Origin: Pseudohongiella acticola
GTDB taxonomy: Bacteria; Pseudomonadota; Gammaproteobacteria; Pseudomonadales; Pseudohongiellaceae
NCBI RefSeq assembly: GCF_001758195.1
Contig: NZ_MASR01000001.1
Span: forward strand, 2,046,001 to 2,110,000
DNA length: 64,000 bases
Direction: 5' to 3'
Shown: piece after piece, positions 56,474 through 64,000 of the stretch
Position numbering within the stretch: position 1 is the first letter of the stretch
Layout: each line of letters starts with the position of its first letter
Program-made: the position numbers and the translations under genes
Notes under the pieces: model-generated
The model's input: only the letters and a program-made list of their open reading frames with translations
What the model was told of the DNA's origin: nothing
The model's database searches: none

Positions 56474-57124
56474 ATGAAACGATTGACCCAACTCGTAGCA
56501 GGCCTGACACTGGTATCAGGTGCCGTAGTTGCTTCCACAAGCGCATCAGCAGACGTGTCTTACAACATCGGTTATGCCTCTGAGTACTACTTCCGTGGTG
56601 TTCTGCAGAAGAACTCTTCTGCCAGCGCCGGTATCGACTTCGAATCAGAAGGTTTCTACGCGGGCAGCTGGGCAGCTGACGTGGGTGACGGCCTGGAAGT
56701 AGATGGTTATTTCGGTTACGGCATTGAAACTGACTCTGGCCTGACTGCCAGCATCGGTTACACCGGCTACTTCTACACCGGCGAGTTTGATGACACTTAC
56801 CAGGAAGTCAACTTTGGTCTGGGTTATGGCATGTTCAGCCTGGGCTACTCCGTTGGTGAGTGGGACGGTTTCGGTGCATCGCAGGATTACGACTTCCTGG
56901 ACCTGACCATCACGGGTGAATCAGGTCTGTATGGCACAGTCGGTTTCTGGGGTGACGAGTTTGACGGCGAGTACCTGGAAGTAGGTTATGGTTTCAGCTT
57001 TGCCGACTTCGATATGGGCATCGCGGGCATCATCAACAGCGAAGAGCTGTCTGACGAAGTAGGCTCTAATGGCAGCCCAAGCACAGGCGAAGCCATTGTC
57101 TTCACCATCGGCAAATCCTGGTAA
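56474..57124 (+). CDS. outer-membrane beta-barrel protein, TorF/TIGR02001 type
   Basis: 216 residues. The signal peptide ends at SASADV (about residue 27). The mature protein is rich in Gly, Tyr, Asp and aromatic residues with alternating strands (NIGYASEYYFRGVLQ, VDGYFGYGIETDSGLTASIG, VNFGLGYGMFSLGYSVGEWD) and ends in a C-terminal Trp after GKS, typical of barrel proteins recognised by BAM. The NIGYASEYYFRG start is the family signature. Probably a small porin; substrate unknown. A strong terminator follows and the gene looks monocistronic and well translated. Confidence 0.88.
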   Translation: MKRLTQLVAGLTLVSGAVVASTSASADVSYNIGYASEYYFRGVLQKNSSASAGIDFESEGFYAGSWAADVGDGLEVDGYFGYGIETDSGLTASIGYTGYFYTGEFDDTYQEVNFGLGYGMFSLGYSVGEWDGFGASQDYDFLDLTITGESGLYGTVGFWGDEFDGEYLEVGYGFSFADFDMGIAGIINSEELSDEVGSNGSPSTGEAIVFTIGKSW

Positions 57125-57172
57125 GACCGGGCAGCTGCTGGTACCTGCAGACCCACATCTGCAGTGATACAG

Positions 57173-57197
57173 AAAGGCTCCTTCGGGAGCCTTTTTT
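57173..57197 (+). terminator. strong Rho-independent terminator
   Basis: AAAGGCTCC (57173-57181) and GGAGCCTTT (57186-57194) form a perfect nine-pair stem capped by the stable loop TTCG, followed by more T residues. It ends the outer-membrane protein transcript. Confidence 0.95.
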
Positions 57198-57362
57198 GTG
57201 CCCGCCACTTTCTGCGTTCACCCTTTGCTTCCACCTCTTGCTGAACCCGATACTTGATTTTTGACTGATATCGGCGTAATTAACCTGTATGCATCGCCAG
57301 TTTTGAGTATCCACGGCGAGATACCAGGACGAATATCAGGAAAGAATCCAGGAGAGATGGAT

Positions 57363-58304
57363 ATGCTCAGGAGCCTTGCCCCGCTGACGTCAGCGAAGCT
57401 GTTCTTCAAGCTGGCGACCTTTATGACCGCAGCCCTGGCGATATCAGCCGTTTCTGCAGATACCGAATTTACTGACAACATTCCCATTGATCTTGCCAGA
57501 GCACTGTTAAGCGGCGCAGGCACAGCGATGGAGATACGCATCTATTCCGACATTCCTGACGGGTTTCCGGAATTTATGTTGCCCGATGGCGCCACTGTGC
57601 TGGGCAGTGTTGATCAGGGTCGCAATCGACAGGTGATTCTGGGCAGCGAGGGAGACGGCCAGCAACAGCTCGCAGAATTGATTGACTCACTGCAGCAGAA
57701 CGATTTTCTGTTGCTAAGTCCGATGGGAGCGACAACACCACGGACCGGATTCGTGTCGGCTACCCCTCAGAACCTGGGTATACCCTCGCAGCTCTGCCAC
57801 GACACTCAGGGACTGCTTTATCTGCGGCAGCACACAGAAGCTGATCGAACATTCATCAATTTGACGTCATTGCCCGGCACCAGCCGGGGCAATTTCTCTT
57901 GCGCCGGGTTAGCCGCGCAGGCAAGCAACCGTGGGTCACCAGCATTCTTAAATGCATCAAGGGGCGGTGGATCTCTGCAAAACAGCATGCCTCGCCTGGT
58001 TTTGCCGGACGAAGCCACCACGCAATCTCCAAGTATGCCACTTTTTTTATCCGGATCTCCTCAGCAGGCTGAGTCCAGAATCGGATTCTCAGTTGCCTGG
58101 CCGCTGTCGGAGGCATACGAGTTTTTTGCCGGGCAGCTGACAGAACAGGACTGGATTCTGGATGGGGAAACCATTGGAGATCGGGTTGCGCTGGGCGCGT
58201 GGACACGTGAGGAGAATACTCAGATGCTGCTGGGTACCTTGCGCCTGGTCAGCGGCGAAGCTGATGGTTATGAGGCCGTGTTTGAGGTATCTGTGCTGGA
58301 ATGA
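57363..58304 (+). CDS. exported protein of unknown function
   Basis: 313 residues from ATG 57363, which has AGGAG at 8 bases; ATG 57357 lies too close to the same site. A signal peptide (hydrophobic LATFMTAALAISAV, cleavage near VSADTEF) implies export. The mature part has two similar-sized alpha/beta-looking halves: FPEFMLPDGATVLGSVDQG with LAELIDSLQQNDFLLLSP, and SEAYEFFAGQLTEQDWIL near the end, which resemble each other in pattern and may be a duplicated domain. Two cysteines may pair. No family recognised. The DUF2339 gene follows after 96 bases. Confidence 0.72.
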   Translation: MLRSLAPLTSAKLFFKLATFMTAALAISAVSADTEFTDNIPIDLARALLSGAGTAMEIRIYSDIPDGFPEFMLPDGATVLGSVDQGRNRQVILGSEGDGQQQLAELIDSLQQNDFLLLSPMGATTPRTGFVSATPQNLGIPSQLCHDTQGLLYLRQHTEADRTFINLTSLPGTSRGNFSCAGLAAQASNRGSPAFLNASRGGGSLQNSMPRLVLPDEATTQSPSMPLFLSGSPQQAESRIGFSVAWPLSEAYEFFAGQLTEQDWILDGETIGDRVALGAWTREENTQMLLGTLRLVSGEADGYEAVFEVSVLE

Positions 58305-58400
58305 TTGCGATGGATTTTCCGCCTTAAAGTTGAACACTGCGACCTTTGATGGTATCAAAGCTGACGTCAATCGGATCTGACAGTTCAGAGAGTGCATCGT

Positions 58401-60986
58401 ATGGGGGTATTGGGTGTTTTGCTGTTAATGGCCCTGCTGGTCGGCGCAGTTCTTGGCTGGGCATCCTTTTTTCAGATCAAGCACCTCCGTCGCGAGTTAG
58501 CGCTGTTGCGAGAGCAGTTAACTTCCCAGACTAGACGTCCCGAGCCCCCGCCTGTCCTCCCTCAGGATTCTCTTCCTGTCGCCACAACGGAAAAACCTGC
58601 AGAAGCCCGCGAAGATCCGTGGGGAACCGGCACTCCTGCCGCGTATTCGAGCCCCCCTGCCTGGCTGACGCATTTGCAGGACCAGTGGATGGCCTGGCTC
58701 GGTGGCTTGTGTGTCGGACTTGCCGGTATTTTCATGGTGCGTTATTCCATCGAACAGGGATTACTTGGCCCTACCGCCCGAATCACCCTGGCACTGCTAA
58801 CCGGTGTTGGACTGCACGGCGTTGCAGAATGGTTGCGCCGTCGCAGCAGCGGGCCCGTCGATGCGCTGGCAGCCCTGGCTGGGGGAGCCAGCATGACGCT
58901 GTTTGCTGCACTACTGGCGGCATTGCATCTGTACCAGATGCTGCCACCGCTGCTTGCGTTTGCATTGCTTGCCTTGGTCGCACTGCTGACGATGGCGCTG
59001 GCGGTGATCCATGGTCCGATGATGGCCATCATGGGGCTGATCTCGGCCTATGCTATCCCGCTGCTGGTCGACACCGGCAGTGGCAACGTTTCCGGTGTAC
59101 TGGCTTATACGCTGGTGATAAGCGCCGCCGCCATAGTGCTCATGCATTTTGTTTACCGGCCCTGGCTTTGGTTCAGCATGGTGGCAGGTTCGCTGTGCTG
59201 GTGGGCGTTATCACTGCTGACCAGTGAACCTGAGGCAGTGCGCGGGCTGTATCTGGCGGCGCTGACTTACCTGGTTGCTGCCGGCCCGCGAAGGGACTGG
59301 ACATTGATGCAACCCGGCGCCATGCACGCGTTTTCGGACTTCCGGTCTAAATTGCTTGCTGGTAGATCGGTAGCCGAAGCGCCGGTGGCACTGACGCTGC
59401 TGCTGATTGTGCTAGCGTTTGCTGTTTCAATCTACGCCACACCCATCAGTGGTAGCGCTATTTATTACTGGACGCCGTTTGTGGTGTTACTGTTCTTTCT
59501 CGGTCGGCACAACACAACGGTGAGCTGGCTGCCGTGGCTGTCACTCGGTTTGCAGACGGTGGCATGGATTGGCATCGGAATACGCGCCGACGGGGAAGGC
59601 TTCCGGCTCGTCGGCTATGCACAAAGCATTCAAACTGAATTTATGCTTTATGCTGGTTGGATGACAGCTTTGTATGTGGGTCTGGCGCTGTGGGTCCTGC
59701 GAATCCACACACACAAAACCCGCTGGTTATCACTTGCCCTGTTGGCACCGCTGATCTGGCTGACGTTGAGTTATCTCCTGGCACCCGTGCTTTCCGGCTC
59801 TCTGCTTTGGGCTTGTATTTCAGTGATACTTGGCGCGTCCTATCTGGCACTGGCAGGCATGCGGCTTAAACGTTCATTGAACACAGCGGCTACAGCCTGG
59901 ATGGTCATCGCAGGACACTTCGCCTATTCGCTGGCGGTAACAATTCTGTTCAGTGAAGCCAGCCTGACACTGGCATTGTCGACACAATTGCTGTCACTAG
60001 CGTGGGTGAACTGGCGTTTTGAACTTCCGTACATGAACCTGCTGATCAAGGCCATGCTGGCAATTGTGATTGCACGGCTTACGTTCAACCCTTGGCTGTT
60101 CACTTATCCCGCCGATATCCACTGGTCGTTGTGGAGCTACGGTGGATCCGCATTGTTCTGTGGCCTGGCCGCGTGGCGCACCGATAAAGCGCTGCCACTT
60201 CGGCGTTGGCTGGAGGCGGCGACGCTGCATTTGCTGGTATTAACGTTGTGGGCCGAGACACGCTACTGGTTGTACGATGGCGACATATTTGCTGTGCAGT
60301 TCAATCTGCTGGAGGCCGCCATCAACACTGCCCTGTGGTCTTCGCTGGGTCTGGTCTATCACTTTCGATCTACCACCAGCCAGGACCTCAAGCCGCTTTA
60401 TATATTGTTATCCAAGATACTGCTCATATTGTCACTGGTTATGTATGGGCTGGTGTTGACGATTCTGAATCCGTGCTGGAGCAATGAGCCGGTAGCAACA
60501 ACACCTGTCTTTAACGTGCTGTTGCCGGCCTATGGGTTCCCGGTGCTGATCAGCGCGCTTGCCTGCCGTCTGTTCAGCCAGGCATCCTGTCTGCATGAGC
60601 CTGCGTTCAAACGATACTCGGCTGCGATCTGCGCATTAGCTGCTTTCGTGTTTGTCAGTATGGAAATTCGACATCTGTGGCAGGGGCAGCTTGACCTTAG
60701 TGCGCAGACCGGCAACGCGGAGCTATATACCTATTCCGTGGTGTGGCTGGTGATGGCCGTGGCAACCATGCTGGCCGGGGCAGCGCGATACGGGCGACGT
60801 GTCTATCAGGCCGGGCTGGCATTACTGGTCGTAGTTATCGGCAAGCTATTTCTGGTCGACATGGCAGATCTGGACGGGATGCTACGCGTCGCCTCGTTCA
60901 TGGGGCTGGGCTTATGTCTGCTGGGGCTGGCTTATCTGTATCAAAAATTTGAATTCAGGCATCGGCAAAAACCGCGACCATCATGA
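58401..60986 (+). CDS. DUF2339 polytopic membrane protein
   Basis: 861 residues from ATG 58401 (AGAGAG 9 bases upstream); GTG 58392 is in frame. After a first helix and a coiled-coil/Pro-rich stretch (LRRELALLREQL, then RPEPPPVLP) come more than twenty predicted membrane helices filling the rest of the protein. The WMAWLGGLCVGLAGIFMVRY segment, WLRRRSSGPVDALAALAGG and IGKLFLVDMADLDGMLRVAS near the end are the DUF2339 signatures. Function is unknown; members are large inner-membrane proteins in many Proteobacteria. Its 3' end overlaps the convergent msrB gene by 6 bases. Confidence 0.9.
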   Translation: MGVLGVLLLMALLVGAVLGWASFFQIKHLRRELALLREQLTSQTRRPEPPPVLPQDSLPVATTEKPAEAREDPWGTGTPAAYSSPPAWLTHLQDQWMAWLGGLCVGLAGIFMVRYSIEQGLLGPTARITLALLTGVGLHGVAEWLRRRSSGPVDALAALAGGASMTLFAALLAALHLYQMLPPLLAFALLALVALLTMALAVIHGPMMAIMGLISAYAIPLLVDTGSGNVSGVLAYTLVISAAAIVLMHFVYRPWLWFSMVAGSLCWWALSLLTSEPEAVRGLYLAALTYLVAAGPRRDWTLMQPGAMHAFSDFRSKLLAGRSVAEAPVALTLLLIVLAFAVSIYATPISGSAIYYWTPFVVLLFFLGRHNTTVSWLPWLSLGLQTVAWIGIGIRADGEGFRLVGYAQSIQTEFMLYAGWMTALYVGLALWVLRIHTHKTRWLSLALLAPLIWLTLSYLLAPVLSGSLLWACISVILGASYLALAGMRLKRSLNTAATAWMVIAGHFAYSLAVTILFSEASLTLALSTQLLSLAWVNWRFELPYMNLLIKAMLAIVIARLTFNPWLFTYPADIHWSLWSYGGSALFCGLAAWRTDKALPLRRWLEAATLHLLVLTLWAETRYWLYDGDIFAVQFNLLEAAINTALWSSLGLVYHFRSTTSQDLKPLYILLSKILLILSLVMYGLVLTILNPCWSNEPVATTPVFNVLLPAYGFPVLISALACRLFSQASCLHEPAFKRYSAAICALAAFVFVSMEIRHLWQGQLDLSAQTGNAELYTYSVVWLVMAVATMLAGAARYGRRVYQAGLALLVVVIGKLFLVDMADLDGMLRVASFMGLGLCLLGLAYLYQKFEFRHRQKPRPS

Positions 60987-61487
60987 CTTGATGAACTTAA
61001 GCGCGGCACCATTACTGCAATAACGCAGACCGGTGGGCGGCGGGCCGTCTTCAAAGATGTGGCCATGATGGCCATCGCAGCGGGCGCAGAGATACTCTGT
61101 GGGAGCACGGAACGCGTAGATGGGGCGGCGTGTGGTGAGGTGTTCGTCAAATGCCTGCCAGAAGCTGGGCCAGCCGGTGCGGCTGTTGTATTTCCAGTCG
61201 GATTTGAACAGGGGCAGGTCGCAGCCGGCGCAGACATAGGTGCCGGCCCGGTTTTCATGGTTCAGCTCGCTGCTGCCGGCAAACTCGGTTTCACCAAAGC
61301 GCAACACCGCGTATTGCTCCGGCGTCAGTCGCTCGCGCCAGACTGCGTCACTCAGGTAGAGTTTTTCTACCTCTGGGGACGTTGGCGTAGCCGCGTGCAG
61401 CTTGCTGAACCGGCCAGTGGTGACGGCGATGCCTGAGCTGACGGCGAATTTAAGAAAGCTGCGTCTGCGCAATTGTCTGGCCTCCAT
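60981..61487 (-). CDS. msrB: exported peptide-methionine (R)-S-oxide reductase
   Basis: 168 residues. A twin-arginine-like signal (LRRRSFLKFAVSSGIAVTTG) precedes the MsrB domain; cytosolic MsrB lacks this. Zinc cysteines are in CAGC and CARC, the substrate site is in SRTGWPSFW, and the catalytic Cys157 in RYCSNGAALKF replaces the usual RYCVNSASL. HHGHIFEDGP is conserved. It would repair R-methionine sulphoxide in periplasmic proteins after oxidative damage; the reducing partner is not encoded nearby. Confidence 0.94.
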   Translation of the reverse strand: MEARQLRRRSFLKFAVSSGIAVTTGRFSKLHAATPTSPEVEKLYLSDAVWRERLTPEQYAVLRFGETEFAGSSELNHENRAGTYVCAGCDLPLFKSDWKYNSRTGWPSFWQAFDEHLTTRRPIYAFRAPTEYLCARCDGHHGHIFEDGPPPTGLRYCSNGAALKFIKS

Positions 61488-61684
61488 AGTCTCGGCAACA
61501 GGCTATCGAAAAACGGTCGGTGTTTCCATGACTTCCTGGCACGCTGGTTATGCACAATGGGCGCACCACAGCGTGCGTTCATCGCTCGCGTGTCACTTGG
61601 GCCTGCTTCTGCTGGACAACTGGTTTATACTTTTTGCGCGACATCAAATGCAATACGACGTTCCACCATAAAGGAGTAAATCAT

Positions 61685-62149
61685 ATGTTGAGGAAAATGT
61701 TATCTGGCTTGGCGCTGTTCTGTGCCCTGGGACTGTCTGGCTTCAGTTCAGCTCAACAGCCCCCTGCACTGACCCTGGAGATGGCTGAACAGGCAATGGC
61801 AGCAGCGGAAGCCGAATCGCGAGCCAACAACTGGAACCTCACCATTGTGATCGCGGACGCCGAGGGCGTGCCTGTCATGGTTCACCGTATGGACGGCGCC
61901 TCGGCGCGGACCTTTGACATCGCGATGCGCAAAGTGCACGTGGTAACGGAAACAGGCTTGTCGTCTGGTGAATACGGTCGCCGATTGCAGGCCGGTGAGA
62001 TCGCGGAAGTGGAGAACGGTGTTACCTTCGCCGGCGGCGTGCCGATCATGCAGAACGGTGAAAGAATCGGCGCGATAACCTCAAGTGGTGCACGGGGCAT
62101 CGAGGACGAGCAGGTTTCACTGGCAGGGGCTGCGGCCATTGGTAGTTAA
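61685..62149 (+). CDS. exported GlcG/HbpS-like heme-degrading-fold protein
   Basis: 154 residues from ATG 61685, with AAGGAG 8 bases upstream. A signal peptide ends near FSSAQQP (residue ~24). The GlcG/PduO-C fold is recognised from LTLEMAEQAMAAAEAESRAN, VIADAEGVPVMVHRMDGA and GVTFAGGVPIMQNGERIGAI with GARGIEDEQVSLAGAAAI. Relatives bind heme or cobalamin, or act as accessory proteins of alcohol/aldehyde oxidation operons. The nearby PQQ-dependent dehydrogenase gene makes the latter plausible. It is divergent from msrB. Confidence 0.88.
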   Translation: MLRKMLSGLALFCALGLSGFSSAQQPPALTLEMAEQAMAAAEAESRANNWNLTIVIADAEGVPVMVHRMDGASARTFDIAMRKVHVVTETGLSSGEYGRRLQAGEIAEVENGVTFAGGVPIMQNGERIGAITSSGARGIEDEQVSLAGAAAIGS

Positions 62150-62183
62150 AGCGTTTCCCGACAATCTGGAATAAACTTCGCAG

Positions 62184-63020
62184 ATGACGCTGCAATCCTA
62201 TCTGAGACATCGCAAACGCTACGAAGTGGCCGCCAGCATCGCCCTGATACTGCTTATTGGGGTGGTGCTGGCAACCTCAAAAATTATTGAAAATGTGCGT
62301 GACGGTGCGCCGAGTTGCTGGCCGGGGGCATTTGCCACCGAGTTCACCGCCACCTTCAGTATCCTGCTGTTGATGCCGCCACTGGCCTGGTTTCTGCAAA
62401 CGCTTCAGCTCAACTGGTCCAATGCGCGCTTGCGGATTCTCTGGCATATCCCGGCTTTCCTGTGTTTCAGCCTCGCGCATATCGCGCTGTTTGTATTGCT
62501 GCGCAAAGTGCTGTGGCGCAGTGTCGGCGCCAGCTATGAATTTGGTCCGGTATTTCTGGGCCTGTTGTATGAGATGCGCAAAGGCCTGCTGGTGTATGTG
62601 TTTCTGGTGGTATTGATGCTGGGCTATCAGTTCATACTGACACGTCTGCAGGGCGAAGCCGGATTCATTGATTCTGATTCCGAAGACACACCCGCCTGGA
62701 CCTCGCAGTTTCTGGTGAAAATGTTGAATCGGCAGTTTCTGGTCAAAGCAGACGCGATTGAATGGGTACAGTCCGCCAGCAATTACGTAATCCTTCATAC
62801 TGACAATCGCAGCTACCCGATGCGGCAGACCATGAGTGGCCTGGCGGGACAACTGGACCCTGCCACATTCCTGCGAGTACACCGCACCGCCATCGTCAAT
62901 ATCAACACCGTTGTGGCCTTGCAGGAAGGGCCGGAGGCTCAGCTTGAACTGCGTAACGGCGACAGGGTACCGGTCAGTAAACCCTATCTGCCAGCACTCA
63001 GGGCAGCGCTTGCACACTGA
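62184..63020 (+). CDS. membrane-anchored LytTR family transcriptional regulator
   Basis: 278 residues. Four hydrophobic segments fill residues ~15-155 (for example SIALILLIGVVLATS and LLVYVFLVVLMLGYQFIL). The C-terminal ~100 residues are a LytTR DNA-binding domain: IEWVQSASNYVILHT, SYPMRQTMSGLAGQL and FLRVHRTAIVNINTVVAL. There is no receiver domain, so signal input is probably through the membrane part. It starts 34 bases after the GlcG-like gene and precedes the PQQ dehydrogenase gene, so it may regulate one or both. Confidence 0.9.
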   Translation: MTLQSYLRHRKRYEVAASIALILLIGVVLATSKIIENVRDGAPSCWPGAFATEFTATFSILLLMPPLAWFLQTLQLNWSNARLRILWHIPAFLCFSLAHIALFVLLRKVLWRSVGASYEFGPVFLGLLYEMRKGLLVYVFLVVLMLGYQFILTRLQGEAGFIDSDSEDTPAWTSQFLVKMLNRQFLVKADAIEWVQSASNYVILHTDNRSYPMRQTMSGLAGQLDPATFLRVHRTAIVNINTVVALQEGPEAQLELRNGDRVPVSKPYLPALRAALAH

Positions 63021-63137
63021 TTTTCATCCCCGGATCCGACACATTCGTCCCTGATTTTGTCCCTTCAACCCTCGGTTCTGGCGCTCCCCGGGCATCGGTT
63101 TATGATGGCAGGCAGACCTACTGCACTGGAGATACTG

Positions 63138-64000
63138 ATGTCATTTACCCGCATGTTCAGATTTTTACAATGCTGTGCTCTTGCACTGGGATTTGCACTG
63201 GGGCTGACACCGTGGTCGCCCGTTTCGCAGGCGGCCGACTGGCATCAATATGGCGGTGACGGTGGCCAACAGTTCACACCACTGTCCCAGATAACGCGCA
63301 ATAATCTCGACAGGCTGGTGCCGGCCTGGACACACCGGAACGGTGACCTCAATCAGGGATTCCGGCAAAAGGCACACTCCTTTCAGACCCATCCGGTGCA
63401 ATGGGGAGAAACCCTGTACTTCAGTTCCAGCGCTAACCAGGTGTTTGCCGTCAATGGCATAACAGGCCAGGAACTCTGGCGCTTTGATCCGGAACTGCCC
63501 AGGGAGATCAGTTATTCGGAAAGCGCTTCGCGGGGTGTCAGCTTGTGGCATGGCGAGTCCATCACCTGCCCTCATCGGGTATTTCTGGGCACTCTGACCG
63601 GACTGGTTTATGCGCTGAATGCCGAGACCGGGGAACCCTGCAGTGATTTCGGCCAAGGGGGCTACCTTGACATGACGGTGGGCGTAGGTGGAGCCGGCGA
63701 CTGGGAGGGGGATTATGGCATTACTTCGCCACCCGCCGTTGCCGGTGATCAGCTAATTGTCGGATCCGCCATCGGCGATAACCGCATGGTGGAATCACCG
63801 CTGGGTATTGTCCGCGCACTGGATGTGAGAACCGGCGCCATCAAATGGACGTGGGACCCGATTGTTCGTAGCGATAGCAGCGATGTGCCAAGCGGCGCTG
63901 CCAATGTATGGCCACCGATTTCGGTTGATGTTGAACGCGGTCTGGTTTTTGTTTCAACCTCGTCGCCAAGCCCGGATTTTTATGGCGGGGAGCGACCGGG
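63138..64000 (+). CDS. PQQ-dependent dehydrogenase-type beta-propeller (3' end outside window)
   Basis: The frame is open from ATG 63138 to the window edge, 287 codons. CTGGAGA lies just upstream. A signal peptide ends near SQAADW (residue ~33). The start of the mature protein, ADWHQYGGDGGQQFTPLSQI, and the blade motifs VFAVNGITGQELWRFDP, VYALNAETGEPCSDFG and VRALDVRTGAIKWTWDP are those of quinoprotein glucose/alcohol dehydrogenase propellers that bind PQQ. It would oxidise a sugar or alcohol in the periplasm, passing electrons to quinone. The C-terminal blades, and any heme domain, lie beyond the window. Confidence 0.92.
   Translation, partial: MSFTRMFRFLQCCALALGFALGLTPWSPVSQAADWHQYGGDGGQQFTPLSQITRNNLDRLVPAWTHRNGDLNQGFRQKAHSFQTHPVQWGETLYFSSSANQVFAVNGITGQELWRFDPELPREISYSESASRGVSLWHGESITCPHRVFLGTLTGLVYALNAETGEPCSDFGQGGYLDMTVGVGGAGDWEGDYGITSPPAVAGDQLIVGSAIGDNRMVESPLGIVRALDVRTGAIKWTWDPIVRSDSSDVPSGAANVWPPISVDVERGLVFVSTSSPSPDFYGGERP

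Overview
The window reads as one chromosomal segment of a free-living, probably aquatic, gammaproteobacterium. The evidence is gene content and order: cmoB, rpmB-rpmG, radC-coaBC-algC-argB-slmA, pyrE/rph/yicC and gmk-rpoZ-spoT-ridA-recG are arranged much as in Pseudomonas and its relatives. Outer-membrane lipoproteins, Mla-type lipid transport, SlmA and a UbiA quinone prenyltransferase point to the same class. Base composition looks moderately GC-rich, and most genes abut or overlap. I saw no tRNA, rRNA, CRISPR array or intact insertion sequence. I do not name a genus.

Layout. Bases 1-10.5 kb are housekeeping: the 3' part of cmoB, a domesticated-looking Y1-transposase relative with a DnaA-like C-terminal domain, L28/L33, radC, coaBC-algC, argB-slmA, the leftward rph-pyrE pair and yicC. 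From 10.5 to 44.2 kb a mixed block of about 33.6 kb lies between yicC and gmk, which are neighbours in many related genomes. It holds lipoproteins, alkB, an orphan hybrid histidine kinase, an MCE/Mla-type lipid transporter operon, the GAPDH-ArsJ arsenate detoxification pair and rRNA-modification genes. It also holds a serine hydrolase, small stress-type envelope genes, an MMPL/RND exporter, an SDR-acetoacetyl-CoA synthetase pair, mlaA, a GDT1-type Mn exporter, hrpB, secreted hydrolase and beta-propeller genes, chrA, selD-mnmH and a cytochrome c-propeller fusion. From 44.2 to 52.4 kb housekeeping resumes: gmk-rpoZ-spoT-ridA-recG, an HDOD protein and ubiA. From 52.4 kb to the end the content is mostly envelope or secreted proteins: an esterase-like lipoprotein, a candidate bacteriocin precursor with a candidate immunity protein, a DUF885 peptidase-like lipoprotein, an outer-membrane porin-like protein, a DUF2339 giant membrane protein, an exported MsrB, a GlcG-like protein, a membrane LytTR regulator and the start of a PQQ-dependent dehydrogenase.

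How the genes work together. Outer-membrane lipid asymmetry is served by the permease/ATPase/MCE/lipoprotein operon and the separate mlaA. Metal and metalloid tolerance is served by GAPDH-ArsJ, chrA and the GDT1 protein. Translation-related RNA work recurs (cmoB, rph, yicC, rsuA, an RsmC-like methyltransferase, mnmH with selD). Four exported beta-propeller proteins (36.3, 38.2, 42.8 and 63.1 kb) suggest periplasmic oxidative or lyase chemistry.

The most promising undescribed unit is at 53.4-53.9 kb on the minus strand. It is a small protein with a double-glycine-type leader followed 29 bases later by a two-helix membrane protein, resembling a class II microcin and its immunity partner. No peptide exporter lies beside it.
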